A stretch of 64,000 nucleotides of DNA, from assembly GCF_029227915.1 (NCBI RefSeq), contig NC_079877.1, positions 25,567,851 through 25,631,850 of the forward strand. The letters run 5' to 3'. This stretch comes from Hydractinia symbiolongicarpus. Taxonomy: Eukaryota; Cnidaria; Hydrozoa; Anthoathecata; Hydractiniidae. Positions within the stretch are counted from its first letter, which is position 1, and each line of letters begins with the position of its first letter. Position numbers and translations under genes: made by a program. The notes under the pieces were generated by a model. It was not told the DNA's origin and made no database searches. It saw only the letters and a list, made by a program, of their open reading frames with translations. Positions 44,401-52,699 of the stretch are shown here, in pieces.

Positions 44401-47400
44401 ATACCAATGCTGAAAGAAATGGCTTGTTTGAGAAAATAATAAAATTGTGATTTGCTTACATTTGTCATCAGCCATTTTTAAGATTAAATTTTATTGTTTT
44501 CCCGCGTCTTGATGTGTTCACAGTTATCGGATTGCTGTTTCGGAGCGAAATCGTTTCACTTTGAACATCGGAGCGAAATCATTCCGTTTCGCTTCTCGGA
44601 TCACACCGCATACAGTGTGAACACCATAGTAATCCGATACAAAAGTTGTTCCGGAACACTACCAATCCGAAAAGTGTGAAAATGGTCTTAAATTTACCGT
44701 AACGGGTTTTTAAACTATTATAATTCCTTTGTTATAACTTAATGTACGAGAAAGTCGCGGGCAATAAACATTGTTACTGTTGTTGTGTAGAACGTTTCAT
44801 TTGCGTTTTATTTAACGAAATTAACAACAAACAGTTTTGTGATATGCATAATAAATTTAAAATAAGGTTTTTTAAGTGGAAAACAAATTATGTGTTAAAA
44901 TAAAGTTTATTCATTAGTTAGGAATTTTATTGCATGCTAAATTAAATTTACCGTGACGAATGCTTTGTTAAATGAAATTCACAACAAATCATTTTGTGAT
45001 AAGAAGCACACTGTTTCAGTGGATTCTTCCACGGGTTTTAATAACTAGTATAAAAATAATTTAAAACTTTTTAACTTGTAAAAAGTACAGAGACATGAAA
45101 CACCCTGCCTTCAAAATGGTGACTTCATTTTCAAAACTACTTCGTTTCCAACTCTCATTTGTTGTCCTTCAGTTTTTTAATTATTTTCCACAAAGTCCCC
45201 TTTACTGATTTACTTTACTTTTCCGAGAAAAAATCATCCTTAAGAATCGTTGATTTTTTAAGGATAAAAAAAATCGCTTTTAGATAAACACGTTAGTTTC
45301 TGTAGTTTTGTAAAAGAGATTTGAAATGTAATACCGTATTGCTTCGAATAAACGCCCTCTTCTATTAAACGCCCCCTCGAATAGACGCCCCCCGTTTTCA
45401 GCCATTTTTTAAATAACCGCCCCTCTAATAGACGCCCCCTTTAATTGACGCCCCTCCCTCATAAGGGGGCGTTTATTCGAGGCGATAGTGAAAGTATATG
45501 ATTATTACTGTTATTGTTTTGCTCTTTTAATTAAAATGCAATTTAAATGGTGCTATTATATTATAGAAATTTCATAAATATAACTAAACACAATCTCTCA
45601 TATTTGATACATCGGTAAAATAAGGAAATTTTCTATAAACACCTTTTTTCATAAATCTTAGGTTTAAGTTTGGAAATTTAGATATATTGTTAACTTTATG
45701 TTATAGGTATCCTAAAAAACTGCAAAAGAGACGAAGTGTTAAAAATTTATTAAACGCCCCCCTCGAATAGACGCTCTCCCAAAATGTCAAAAAATTTCAT
45801 TAAACGCCCCGGGCGTTTATTTGAAGCATTGCGGTAGATGGTATACGAAAAAAACAACACTACGAAAAAACGTTTTAAAGATTTTTTAAAATATCACACC
45901 TTTCAAGCATACTCATGATACCATAGGAAACCAAACAATTTTTTTTAAAAAGACACTAAAGGCGTTTTACGATAGTTTAATATTTTTAGAAATGAAAGAT
46001 TTGAGGTGGTTTTTTTCCAGATGGTCATTTCTTTTCGGAAAGGAAATATAAAAGATTTTTTGATATTTTGAAAACTATGCTCCAGAGGATTATGTGTTAA
46101 AACATTCACTCGTAACTTCTATTTAACTTAAAGGTGTGAAAGACCGATCAAAAAAAAATAAGTAAGTGAAAGATTAAAAAGTTAGCACCCCCGTACTGAA
46201 GAAAAACATATCAAATTAACTCATTAACAATACGGTGCATGAAAATGATAAACATATGTTCGATCGTTCTATGGAAGGGAGGGAAATACCAAAAATAGAA
46301 AAAGCTTGGGGGCAGTTGTCAGGCAACAAACAAGAAGCTAAGAAAAATTTACGTTATAACTTTTGTAAAGATATGGTTGCTCGCTCGGTGGTATTTATTG
46401 TAGAAAAAATGTATGAATAATGTCGCTCTACTCAGCAAACAGAGAACTAAAATTAACGGGTTTACTATAGTAGAATGTAATTATCCAGCTCCGCGCTGTC
46501 ACGGAGTTTTATTGTTGTGGTGGATCTCATGCGGGCGAGTCATCAACAAAACGTTAACTTAATCACGATGAAGAATTATAATGTTCTGGACTGGCAACCT
46601 GAACATTTATAACTGCCACTAGTGATCATTGATCAATAATTAAAATAAAAGATCTTGGAGTGGAGAGAAAAAATCAAAAGCCAGGTACTGTGAAAATAGG
46701 TTTTCAATAGATTTGTGTTTCGATGTATTTTTTTATAATAAATAAAAGTTCTTAGGCAGGATACCTAACCCACCCCGCTATAGTAGTGTTTTTACAAATA
46801 AAGTCGCTTATAAATTTTTTTATCTGTTCACGGGGTGGGTTAGTACGATGGCCCCTATGGCTCACTTCTTTTTAATTTGAAAGCACTTCTCTTATATGAT
46901 TCAAACAGTTATCTTCTGTATTCTCACACTTCTCTTCTGCATAGTGACACTTCTCCTCTGCACTTAACACTTCTTTGCATGTGGTCCAAAACTTTTTCTT
47001 AACAACGAATTTAAATATCTGGTCTGCAATTCTGCACCCACGGACTGTATATTCTTCATGACAAGTATATTTACTTAGCAGACACGCGCTCAATTTAACA
47101 ACAGTTTTTGCAGCAGCAGGTCTCAGTGGATATGTATGAATAAAAAATTTCACGATAATCGATTCAACTTGGAGAGTAGTTAATTTTATTGATCGAAAGA
47201 CATGATAAATGACAAAATGGCTGCCCAGAGTCCTCAAAATTATGGTAGTGTCCACCGAGCAAACCACATGCTTTTCCTTTTATAACTGTGTGCTTTATAA
47301 GAATATCAGGTTGGGATTTTAGGGTAAAAATAATAGGTCTTGTTTAGAACAATCGAAAAATAAGAATAATGATTAACCTGGTTAGAATTTTGGTATTCCT

Positions 47401-49339
47401 TTAAAAAGGTGTGTATTATTAAAAAAGATAAACAACGCAATGTATTTTTATCTATAGTTTATAGTCAACTTGGTCATATTTTTTTTTTGCCGGGAGCCGT
47501 TATGTCATTTAGGTCATTTACTCAAAAGCGCGATTTAGCACAATGATAACATCAAAATCCGGCTCAATCAATATTCCGGAACAAAATTGGGTCTGGGAAT
47601 TTTTTGATTTCATGGAAGAGAAGTGTTTCACACTTTGGAAGAGAAGTTAAAGAGAAGATTGCAGAGGAAAGAAGAGAAGTGTTTTTATTAAGAAGAGAAG
47701 TGAGCCATAGGGGCCATCGTAGGTTAGGTGGTACGCGTAATTCATCACGGACAGGATACGTCCGCTGGTTTGTCTAAAAATAATACTTTTGACGTTTGAC
47801 GTGAGTAATATATGCCATATGAAAGCATATACCAAAAGCTCAAAATACTATCTATAAAAAGATTTGTTTCGAAGTTATTTAATTGAAAATAAACATTTTA
47901 AAAAAAATTGGTTTTGTTAAAAAGAGTTAGGTTAGGTTGAAAATGTTGACGGTTTTTTACTCATTTGGAATGTTTGCTATGATCACGTGATTTACCGTGC
48001 CTCTCTCCTCTTTTCTCAAATGTAGAGGAAGAGAAGAGTTAGGGTTGTTTTGTATAGTCAAATACATTCTACAATTTCACACACGTTTTTTGTTATGATT
48101 AGCTACTGTGACTTATCCTCTGTGTACGTTTCCAGGATAACATCACCTGGTCAACTTATTATTAGATGCTTTTTATTATTTCAAAGAGATGAATATGAAT
48201 CATGTCTTTTCGTGTATTTTACGGTTTTTTTTAAAAAAAATGAGAACTTAAGATTTATCACATTCAAGTTTACTGTGACAGAATTTATACTACTCTACTT
48301 AAAATTTTACTTCTTCGAACATATTCTAAGACTGTTTTATGTTGGATGACTTAAATTTAATAGCTCCACTTATTTTACGCATATGCCAAATTTTATGATC
48401 AAAATTTGTGTATTTCCTTTGAACCTAGGTAGTCTCCCCCCTCCTACAAATAAGGCTATTTATACATCAATATTGTAATATAGTAAATAAAAAGTGCTAA
48501 ATGATTTAAAATTGCACTTTTAGCTATCTTCATAATGTACAACATTCGTTGGCATAACGATTAGGGGTACTGATTTTACCCTGGGGTGAAAATTACCCCG
48601 GGGAGAGGAAACCCTGTCTTCAGGCAAACTCTCATGGGTGGCTACACGATGAGACGGGGTAAAAAATAAGCTCTGGGGTTTATTTTACCTCTGTCTTGAG
48701 GACTGAGGTAAAATAAGCCCTAGGTCTTGTTCAGTAGCTATTATTTTCACCAGTCAAAAATCAACCATTAAAAATAATACAAAAAGTGACTTTCTAGTCA
48801 CATTTTGATGTTTCAGTTAAAGGTTTATCAGATAAGTTTAACAAAATCCCGACAAAACCAACCGATGTTCTGGCCGTTTTGTGATATAATTTCAACCATA
48901 TTTTTATAGCCATGGAACAAAACCGAAGTGTAATATTTAATTTTAATTTTAGAGAGAAGAAAATACATCGGAGAATCATGTTGAAGAAGTTACTTTAACT
49001 GTGAATTTTCGTAGTACCTCGGTGGGTAGAGCAACAAGTGTTCGTTCTTGCTGTGCAATGTTTTTTATAACATTTTTAATTGTATTTTTATCGTTTTTTC
49101 AGACAGGCCTCAACGGACCGAAGCGTATTGGCTCAAGTAATAAGAAGTTTTTCTACTGTGAAATTTGCTCCACAAGATTCACTTTATGTCACAATATGAA
49201 AAGGCATATAAAAGAATGCCACAATGCTGAACGAAGATATAGCGCAGCGGCAACTTGTAGTGAGTGTGGTCAGAATCTATCGAATCAGTCCTCATTAAGA
49301 AGACATACACTGCGTTACCACCGTCGATTCTTAAAATAA
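41339..49339 (+). CDS. KMT5A-like SET-domain protein with C2H2 zinc fingers (5' end not found)
   Basis: Five plus-strand exons join in phase: 41339-41432, 43407-43572, 43659-43866, 48953-49021 and 49103-49339 (stop TAA; AATAAA at 49,335 and 49,346). The product begins with the tail of a C2H2 finger (CNRHMKLLHSD), then a ~115-residue SET domain closest to KMT5A/SETD8 (GYGVVTLRDFIKGEYLLKYPG, GKGCYLFYFIHNGQ, LGRFVNDSENGNC, DGVPHLALFASENL, LRYDYGD), a linker and two C-terminal C2H2 fingers. KMT5A monomethylates histone H4 Lys20; the finger architecture suggests a DNA-targeted lysine methyltransferase in the nucleus. The SAM-site NHS motif reads NDS, so activity is uncertain. The 5.1-kb intron holds several transposons. 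Confidence 0.8.
42090..42345 (+). repeat. 5' copy of a diverged direct duplication in the SET-gene intron
   Basis: GAACGACAACAAGCGCAGC / AATATTCAAGCCAACTTGC and ACAGCTAGCACAAGAAAGG recur with ~20-25% difference at 43,150-43,385 (GAACGACAACAATAATGCAG, ATTATTCAGGCCAAGGC, GAGCTAGCAAAGGAAATGC). The dispersed element at 42,480-43,000 sits between the copies. Confidence 0.5.
42480..43000 (+). repeat. dispersed TGACGTCA-type element copy in the SET-gene intron
   Basis: It starts TATACTAGTGATATT and GAAAAAATAGGTTGTTTTAG, followed by a diverged GCTAACGTCAGC, GACAAACGGTTGCAGAGAT, GATGACGTCATT and TTTTAACGTCAAAGG, in the order seen at 16,590-17,312. The CCGAAACGGATTCGGGG block is mostly deleted. Confidence 0.6.
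43150..43385 (+). repeat. 3' copy of the diverged direct duplication
   Basis: This copy runs to within about 20 bases of the first SET exon and shares GCAGTAAGTTTGGGGTTGAT with GCAGTAAGTTCGGGGTCGAT in the 5' copy. It may carry a duplicated intron end or branch region. Confidence 0.5.
43407..43572 (+). CDS. SET-gene exon, N-terminal half of the SET domain
   Basis: Acceptor TTATTGTTTAG and donor GTAGGT bound 166 nt. GYGVVTLRDFIKGEYLLKYP is the SET-N strand pair carrying the G-x-G cofactor contact, followed by the KRRDKIYGEQGKGCYLFYF insert region typical of KMT5A. Confidence 0.85.
43659..43866 (+). CDS. SET-gene exon, C-terminal half of the SET domain
   Basis: Acceptor CAAATTTTAG and consensus donor GTAAGT bound 208 nt. 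It contains CIDGTHSHQLGRFVNDSENG, VIDGVPHLALFASENLKKG and ELRYDYGDSESLWW. The catalytic Tyr in YDYGD is kept; the H of the usual NHS is D. It ends in phase 0. Confidence 0.85.
44199..44687. mobile_element. 489-bp Harbinger-type MITE flanked by TTA
   Basis: The ends GATCATGTTCACACTTTTCG and, in reverse complement, GACCATTTTCACACTTTTCG are inverted repeats continuing through GATTG and TTCCGGAA. TTA flanks both sides (44,196-44,198 and 44,688-44,690), the 3-bp TWA duplication typical of PIF/Harbinger. The interior has secondary repeats (GGAGCGAAATCRTTYC twice) and no gene. Confidence 0.75.
45014..45060 (-). repeat. hairpin/ACTAGT fragment
   Basis: CAGTGGATTCTTCCACGGG followed by AATAACTAGTATA is the start of an ACTAGT-family copy in reverse orientation. 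Confidence 0.4.
45334..45834. mobile_element. 501-bp MITE with AATAAACGCCCC ends, TA target site
   Basis: The ends CCGTATTGCTTCGAATAAAC and, in reverse complement, CCGCAATGCTTCAAATAAAC are inverted repeats continuing into GCCC. TA lies on both sides (45,332-45,333 and 45,835-45,836). Subterminal units of AATAGACGCCCC / ATTAAACGCCCC repeat five or more times on the left and twice on the right. A GGGGGCGTTTATTCGAGG block at 45,464 is inverted within the left arm. This is a Tc1/mariner-like or other TA-targeting class; no ORF. Confidence 0.72.
46235..46420 (+). CDS. small ORF of protein-like composition, doubtful
   Basis: A 61-codon frame, ATG to TAA, reads REIPKIEKAWGQLSGNKQEA and ends SVVFIVEKMYE. 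It sits in the large SET-gene intron without clear splice sites. The balanced charge and the W/G/Q content are unusual for chance AT-rich DNA. No family is recognised; it may be a transposon relic. Confidence 0.22.
   Translation: MHENDKHMFDRSMEGREIPKIEKAWGQLSGNKQEAKKNLRYNFCKDMVARSVVFIVEKMYE
46844..47721. mobile_element. 878-bp foldback element, second member of the TACGATGGCC family
   Basis: The ends TACGATGGCCCCTATGGCTC (46,844) and the reverse complement of GAGCCATAGGGGCCATCGTA (to 47,721) are perfect inverted repeats that run on through ACTTCT. Subterminal CACTTCTC-type units repeat in both arms. GGTTAG flanks both sides (46,838-46,843 and 47,722-47,727), again a 6-bp duplication. It lies in the 5.1-kb intron of the SET gene. 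Confidence 0.8.
46872..47267 (-). CDS. ORF inside the foldback element, 131 codons, function unknown
   Basis: On the minus strand, an ATG-to-stop frame covers much of the left half of the element. Its C-terminus (SAEEKCHYAEEKCENTEDN) is simply the translation of the subterminal CACTTCTC units. The middle (KVVKLSACLLSK-like, with FIHTYPLRPAAAKTVV) has ordinary composition and several Cys residues. No transposase motif is visible. It could be a captured fragment or chance. Confidence 0.25.
   Translation of the reverse strand: MVCSVDTTIILRTLGSHFVIYHVFRSIKLTTLQVESIIVKFFIHTYPLRPAAAKTVVKLSACLLSKYTCHEEYTVRGCRIADQIFKFVVKKKFWTTCKEVLSAEEKCHYAEEKCENTEDNCLNHIREVLSN
48545..48735. repeat. GC-richer hairpin repeat in the SET-gene intron
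   Basis: GGGGTTTATTTTACCTC (48,677) and GAGGTAAAATAAGCCC (48,706) form a near-perfect 16-bp stem. Related TTTTACCCTGGGGTG, TTACCCCGGGG and GACGGGGTAAAAAATAAG units lie just upstream, suggesting a small element of nested inverted units. Confidence 0.5.
48953..49021 (+). CDS. SET-gene linker exon
   Basis: Acceptor TTAATTTTAG precedes 23 codons reading REENTSENHVEEVTLTVNF and ending RSTS at donor GTGGGT, phase 0 to 0. The donor is not perfect, but the phase fits both neighbours. Confidence 0.6.
49103..49339 (+). CDS. SET-gene terminal exon with two C2H2 zinc fingers
   Basis: Acceptor TATCGTTTTTTCAG precedes 78 codons ending in TAA. Finger 1 is FYCEICSTRFTLCHNMKRHI with the second His in KECH; finger 2 is CSECGQNLSNQSSLRRHTLR with YH. 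Polyadenylation signals AATAAA occur at the stop and again at 49,346. Confidence 0.85.
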   Translation, partial: TGLNGPKRIGSSNKKFFYCEICSTRFTLCHNMKRHIKECHNAERRYSAAATCSECGQNLSNQSSLRRHTLRYHRRFLK

Positions 49340-49672
49340 AAACGGAATAAAGGATGACGACAAAATCCATCAAATAATATATATCAGTCAAATCCCGTTA
49401 CATGTTCACTTTTTTACTCTTAAACCTCAGACATGTTAATATTTTTCGTCAGCTATAAAAGGAGATCATGCTCACCAGTATCACCTCTTTTGTAACTTTC
49501 TCTATATATTGTTGACTGCAGCACAAATTGTGATGCATATGCGACTGTAAATACACGCTTTTTTATAAGAAAACCTTAAAATTTTGAAAAAATTGTATGT
49601 TTAATCAAAAAAGGCAATTGTACCAACATATTAGCCATCATAAACGCTCTGTTTCGGTTTCTGGGGGGTAAA

Positions 49673-49780
49673 TTAAATTAAATAAAACTCATCAGAAGGA
49701 ACTTTAAAAATAGAAAAGCCATTATATTTAGCCCTTTGTGAAACTGTGCAACTGTATATAGGACAATTTTCGGCAGGCAT
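49673..49780 (-). pseudogene. THAP-like N-terminal fragment
   Basis: From ATG at 49,778-49,780 the minus strand reads MPAENCPIYSCTVSQRAKYN, then GFSIFKVPSDEF before a stop at 49,673. M-P-x-x-x-C-x4-C followed by G-x-S-x-F-x-x-P is the start of a THAP finger. The Trp and the C-x2-H half were not found downstream, so it is either a first exon with an unidentified partner or a relic. Confidence 0.45.
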
Positions 49781-50135
49781 GTTGAAAATAATCCTGTTTA
49801 AATGTTTGTTAATCCTATGTTTACAGTAACTAACCATTTTTCGACACGAGCGAGCAGCCAAAGCACTGGGTACGAGGTATATTCTGCTAATAAAATCGTA
49901 AACAATCTTATGACTATGGTGTTTTCAATATGGTAACTGCTATATACCGAAAATTACCGTTTTTCCAAAACGTTGCGACAAAGTATCAGTTTGGCGGTCT
50001 AGCGAATTCAAAATGGTGAAAAGTATGTGTTTTTGTGATGATTCGTGCCAAAGATAGTGCTTAGAATCGATTTTCTTATGAAAATTTTGAATTACGATAA
50101 GACACTGCAGTTGGCTAAGATAGTATAACTATAAG

Positions 50136-50173
50136 GTATACCCTTGGAGAAAATTCTTTCCTCCAAGGTATAC
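50136..50173. repeat. 13-bp hairpin
   Basis: GTATACCCTTGGAG and CTCCAAGGTATAC form a stem with one bulge around an AAAATTCTTTC loop. Confidence 0.5.
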
Positions 50174-51204
50174 TAGAAGTATTTAAACATGGCTGGCTAA
50201 CCGTTTCGTATACATAATTAAACCTTTTTGGCCTATTTTGTCTAGGATTTCAGCTTGGGTGTTTAGATAAGTTACATAAATATTTGTCACTGTAACTTGT
50301 AAAGTAGTTTGTGATAATCATAATAAAAATCAACACCACGAGATATAAAAAATAATTTTTGCCCTATTCACCCTGTGGCATTTCATCAATTTCTATATCA
50401 CATTCAGTGATACCAATTTGAATTTTCCAAGTGTTTAATGTTTGCCACAATGGGCGTATTTGTCTTTGGCCACTAATTCTCTTTTTTTTTTCCCGATAAA
50501 ATTTTGCCAAACATATGTTTCAACCGTGAAAAGCACAAATTCTCTTTAGCGATTATGATAATAGCAATCTATAATGTTCAGAAACCAAAACAAAAAAAAA
50601 CCGATTCGAAACTCCTTTTATTAAGGGAGTCTCGAAATGTATAAAATCACGAAATTGGATGTCAATAAAATGAAAGCAACTATGTCTATTTGGGTATATT
50701 TAACCTCGTCCTACTTGAAACGAGCAGCTCGATAGATCTTGGGTAGGAAGACCGGGACTTCGATTAAATAATTTGGATGCTCGTTTATATAAACACAAAC
50801 ACCCGGATTAAAAGATGGAAAATATATAGCATATAGTAGAAAATATATAGTATTCCCTTAAAAATGCTTTAAAGTTACGAAATATACTCTCATTTTACTT
50901 AATTACAGGTACGTTTAATTGCATGTTTATTTAGAAGCAAAATTGCAGAAAAGATTTTAATTAGTGTTAGGAAAACTGCCTATTTAGTTTTACTATCATC
51001 CCAGCTAATTATTTCCTCTAATTATTTTAGGGGTCAATCGGCAAAACTTTAATTCCGGGTAAAATTATTCCGTGCGAACGTAGGTTACACGTTATGATTC
51101 ACAACGGGCCGGGCGAAAATTATTTAATTTTTGACGCAAAATTCTGCTTTTGCCACAAGTTTTGTATTCCAAAACATGTACAGTACTTTTTCTGATTATA
51201 TCTC

Positions 51205-52699
51205 TTTAGGCTGCAAATATGTCCAGCTTTAGTTTTATTTCGCATTGAGAACCGTTGAGAAATGTTCGGACTTTTAATAACTTTAATTGAAAATTATGAA
51301 GTATGGATGACATTTCGATGTATAAACCACGTTAAAAAAGCTCTTTGTAGGATGTAAACATATCCAGATTTAGTTTCGTTTCACACAGTGTACGGCTATC
51401 ATGCATTGCGTTTGGACATTTAAACCACATTGAAAAGGCTTCATTTACTTTTTCTATAAAGTTTGTTGTATTATTTTTGCAAATGTCGAAAACGGTTGTG
51501 TAATTTTTAGACTAACAATGGTTTCAGTGGAACATTTTGAAGTATGGATGACATTAGAGACCGATTCTTTAAGTTCCAGCTTTGAAGTAATGAAATTTGG
51601 ACTTTTTTTCCGTGAAACAGCAACTAGACATTGAAATATCAAGACAAAACTCTAGTGGAGCATAATATCTTGTGATGGATTATTTGTGTTTAAATACTAG
51701 CGTAATATTAACCACTCGGCTTTACTCGTGGTCCTTAGGAAATTCATTACTTGTGATGTGTTCTACAAGGCTTAAAGATACTAACGATGTATGGATAAAC
51801 ACATTTTGCTACATTAGAACGTCATGGTGAGCACTTTAGGTATTTCGAACTCGTTGACTGAGCGCAGAAGAACACAAGATGTGAAACTAAAAAGGAATAG
51901 TTGCAGGGGCATGTTAGATTAGCTTCTTTTTATATGATATTATGATGAACACTGGGTAATCGCCCTTTATTTCTTGTATATATACCAACTACACTTGATT
52001 GAGTGATAAAAATGATAAAGCCTTTAAAAAAGGCTTCGTTTACTTTTTCCATGAAGTCTGTTGTAGTATTTTTGCAAATGCTACACACTGTAGAGCAATT
52101 TTTAAAGTAACAAATTCTTCACCTAAAAAGTATGAAGTATGGATGACATTGCAAATCCATTGTTCAAGTTGCGGCTTAAAAGTACGGAATTTTCGGCTAT
52201 TCTTCCATAAAACCACAACTAAACATTTAACAATCAAGAGCAAACATAATATGCGAAGATTAACTTGGGAGAAATTGACGATTGATGTATGAATACTAGC
52301 GTAATAGTGACCACTCGGATTTACTCATGGTATTTAGGACATACATTGCTTGTTATATATTCTGTAAGGCTCAAACAAACTGATCATATATGGATAAACG
52401 CTCTTTGCTTTTTTGGAGAGCCATGTTGCGAATTCTAGGTATTTCAAACTTGCTGGGTGAGCGCAGTAAAACTCAAGATGTGAAATTGAAAAGGAATATT
52501 TAGGCGTGTCAGCTAAATTTATTTCTTTGTATCTGATATTATGATGAAGACTGTCGAATCGACCTTTATGCGCCTTGTGTATCTACCAACTACAGTTGAT
52601 TTACTGATAAAACACTCTTTGTAAGATGTAAACTTATCCAGATTTAGTTTCGTTTCAGACAGTGTAAGACTACCAAGCATTGCGTTTGGACATTAAAAC
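51205..52699 (+). repeat. divergent boundary monomers of the satellite
   Basis: Conserved satellite phrases (AATTATGAAGTATGGATGAC, ATTGCGTTTGGACATTTAAA, CTAGCGTAATATTAACCACT) appear from about 51,205, but with more mismatches and in truncated monomers, and do not fit the 3,963-bp register of the array to the right. This is the usual appearance of an array edge. Confidence 0.75.

Larger units (their letters stand above)
49340..51204. other. AT-rich DNA between the SET gene and the satellite
   Basis: Apart from a THAP-like N-terminus and one hairpin, listed separately, I see no gene. A 22-bp CCGATTCGAAACTCCTTTTA-like stretch near 50,600 lies by itself. Gene-free AT-rich DNA continues to the first satellite-related bases near 51,200. 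Confidence 0.4.
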
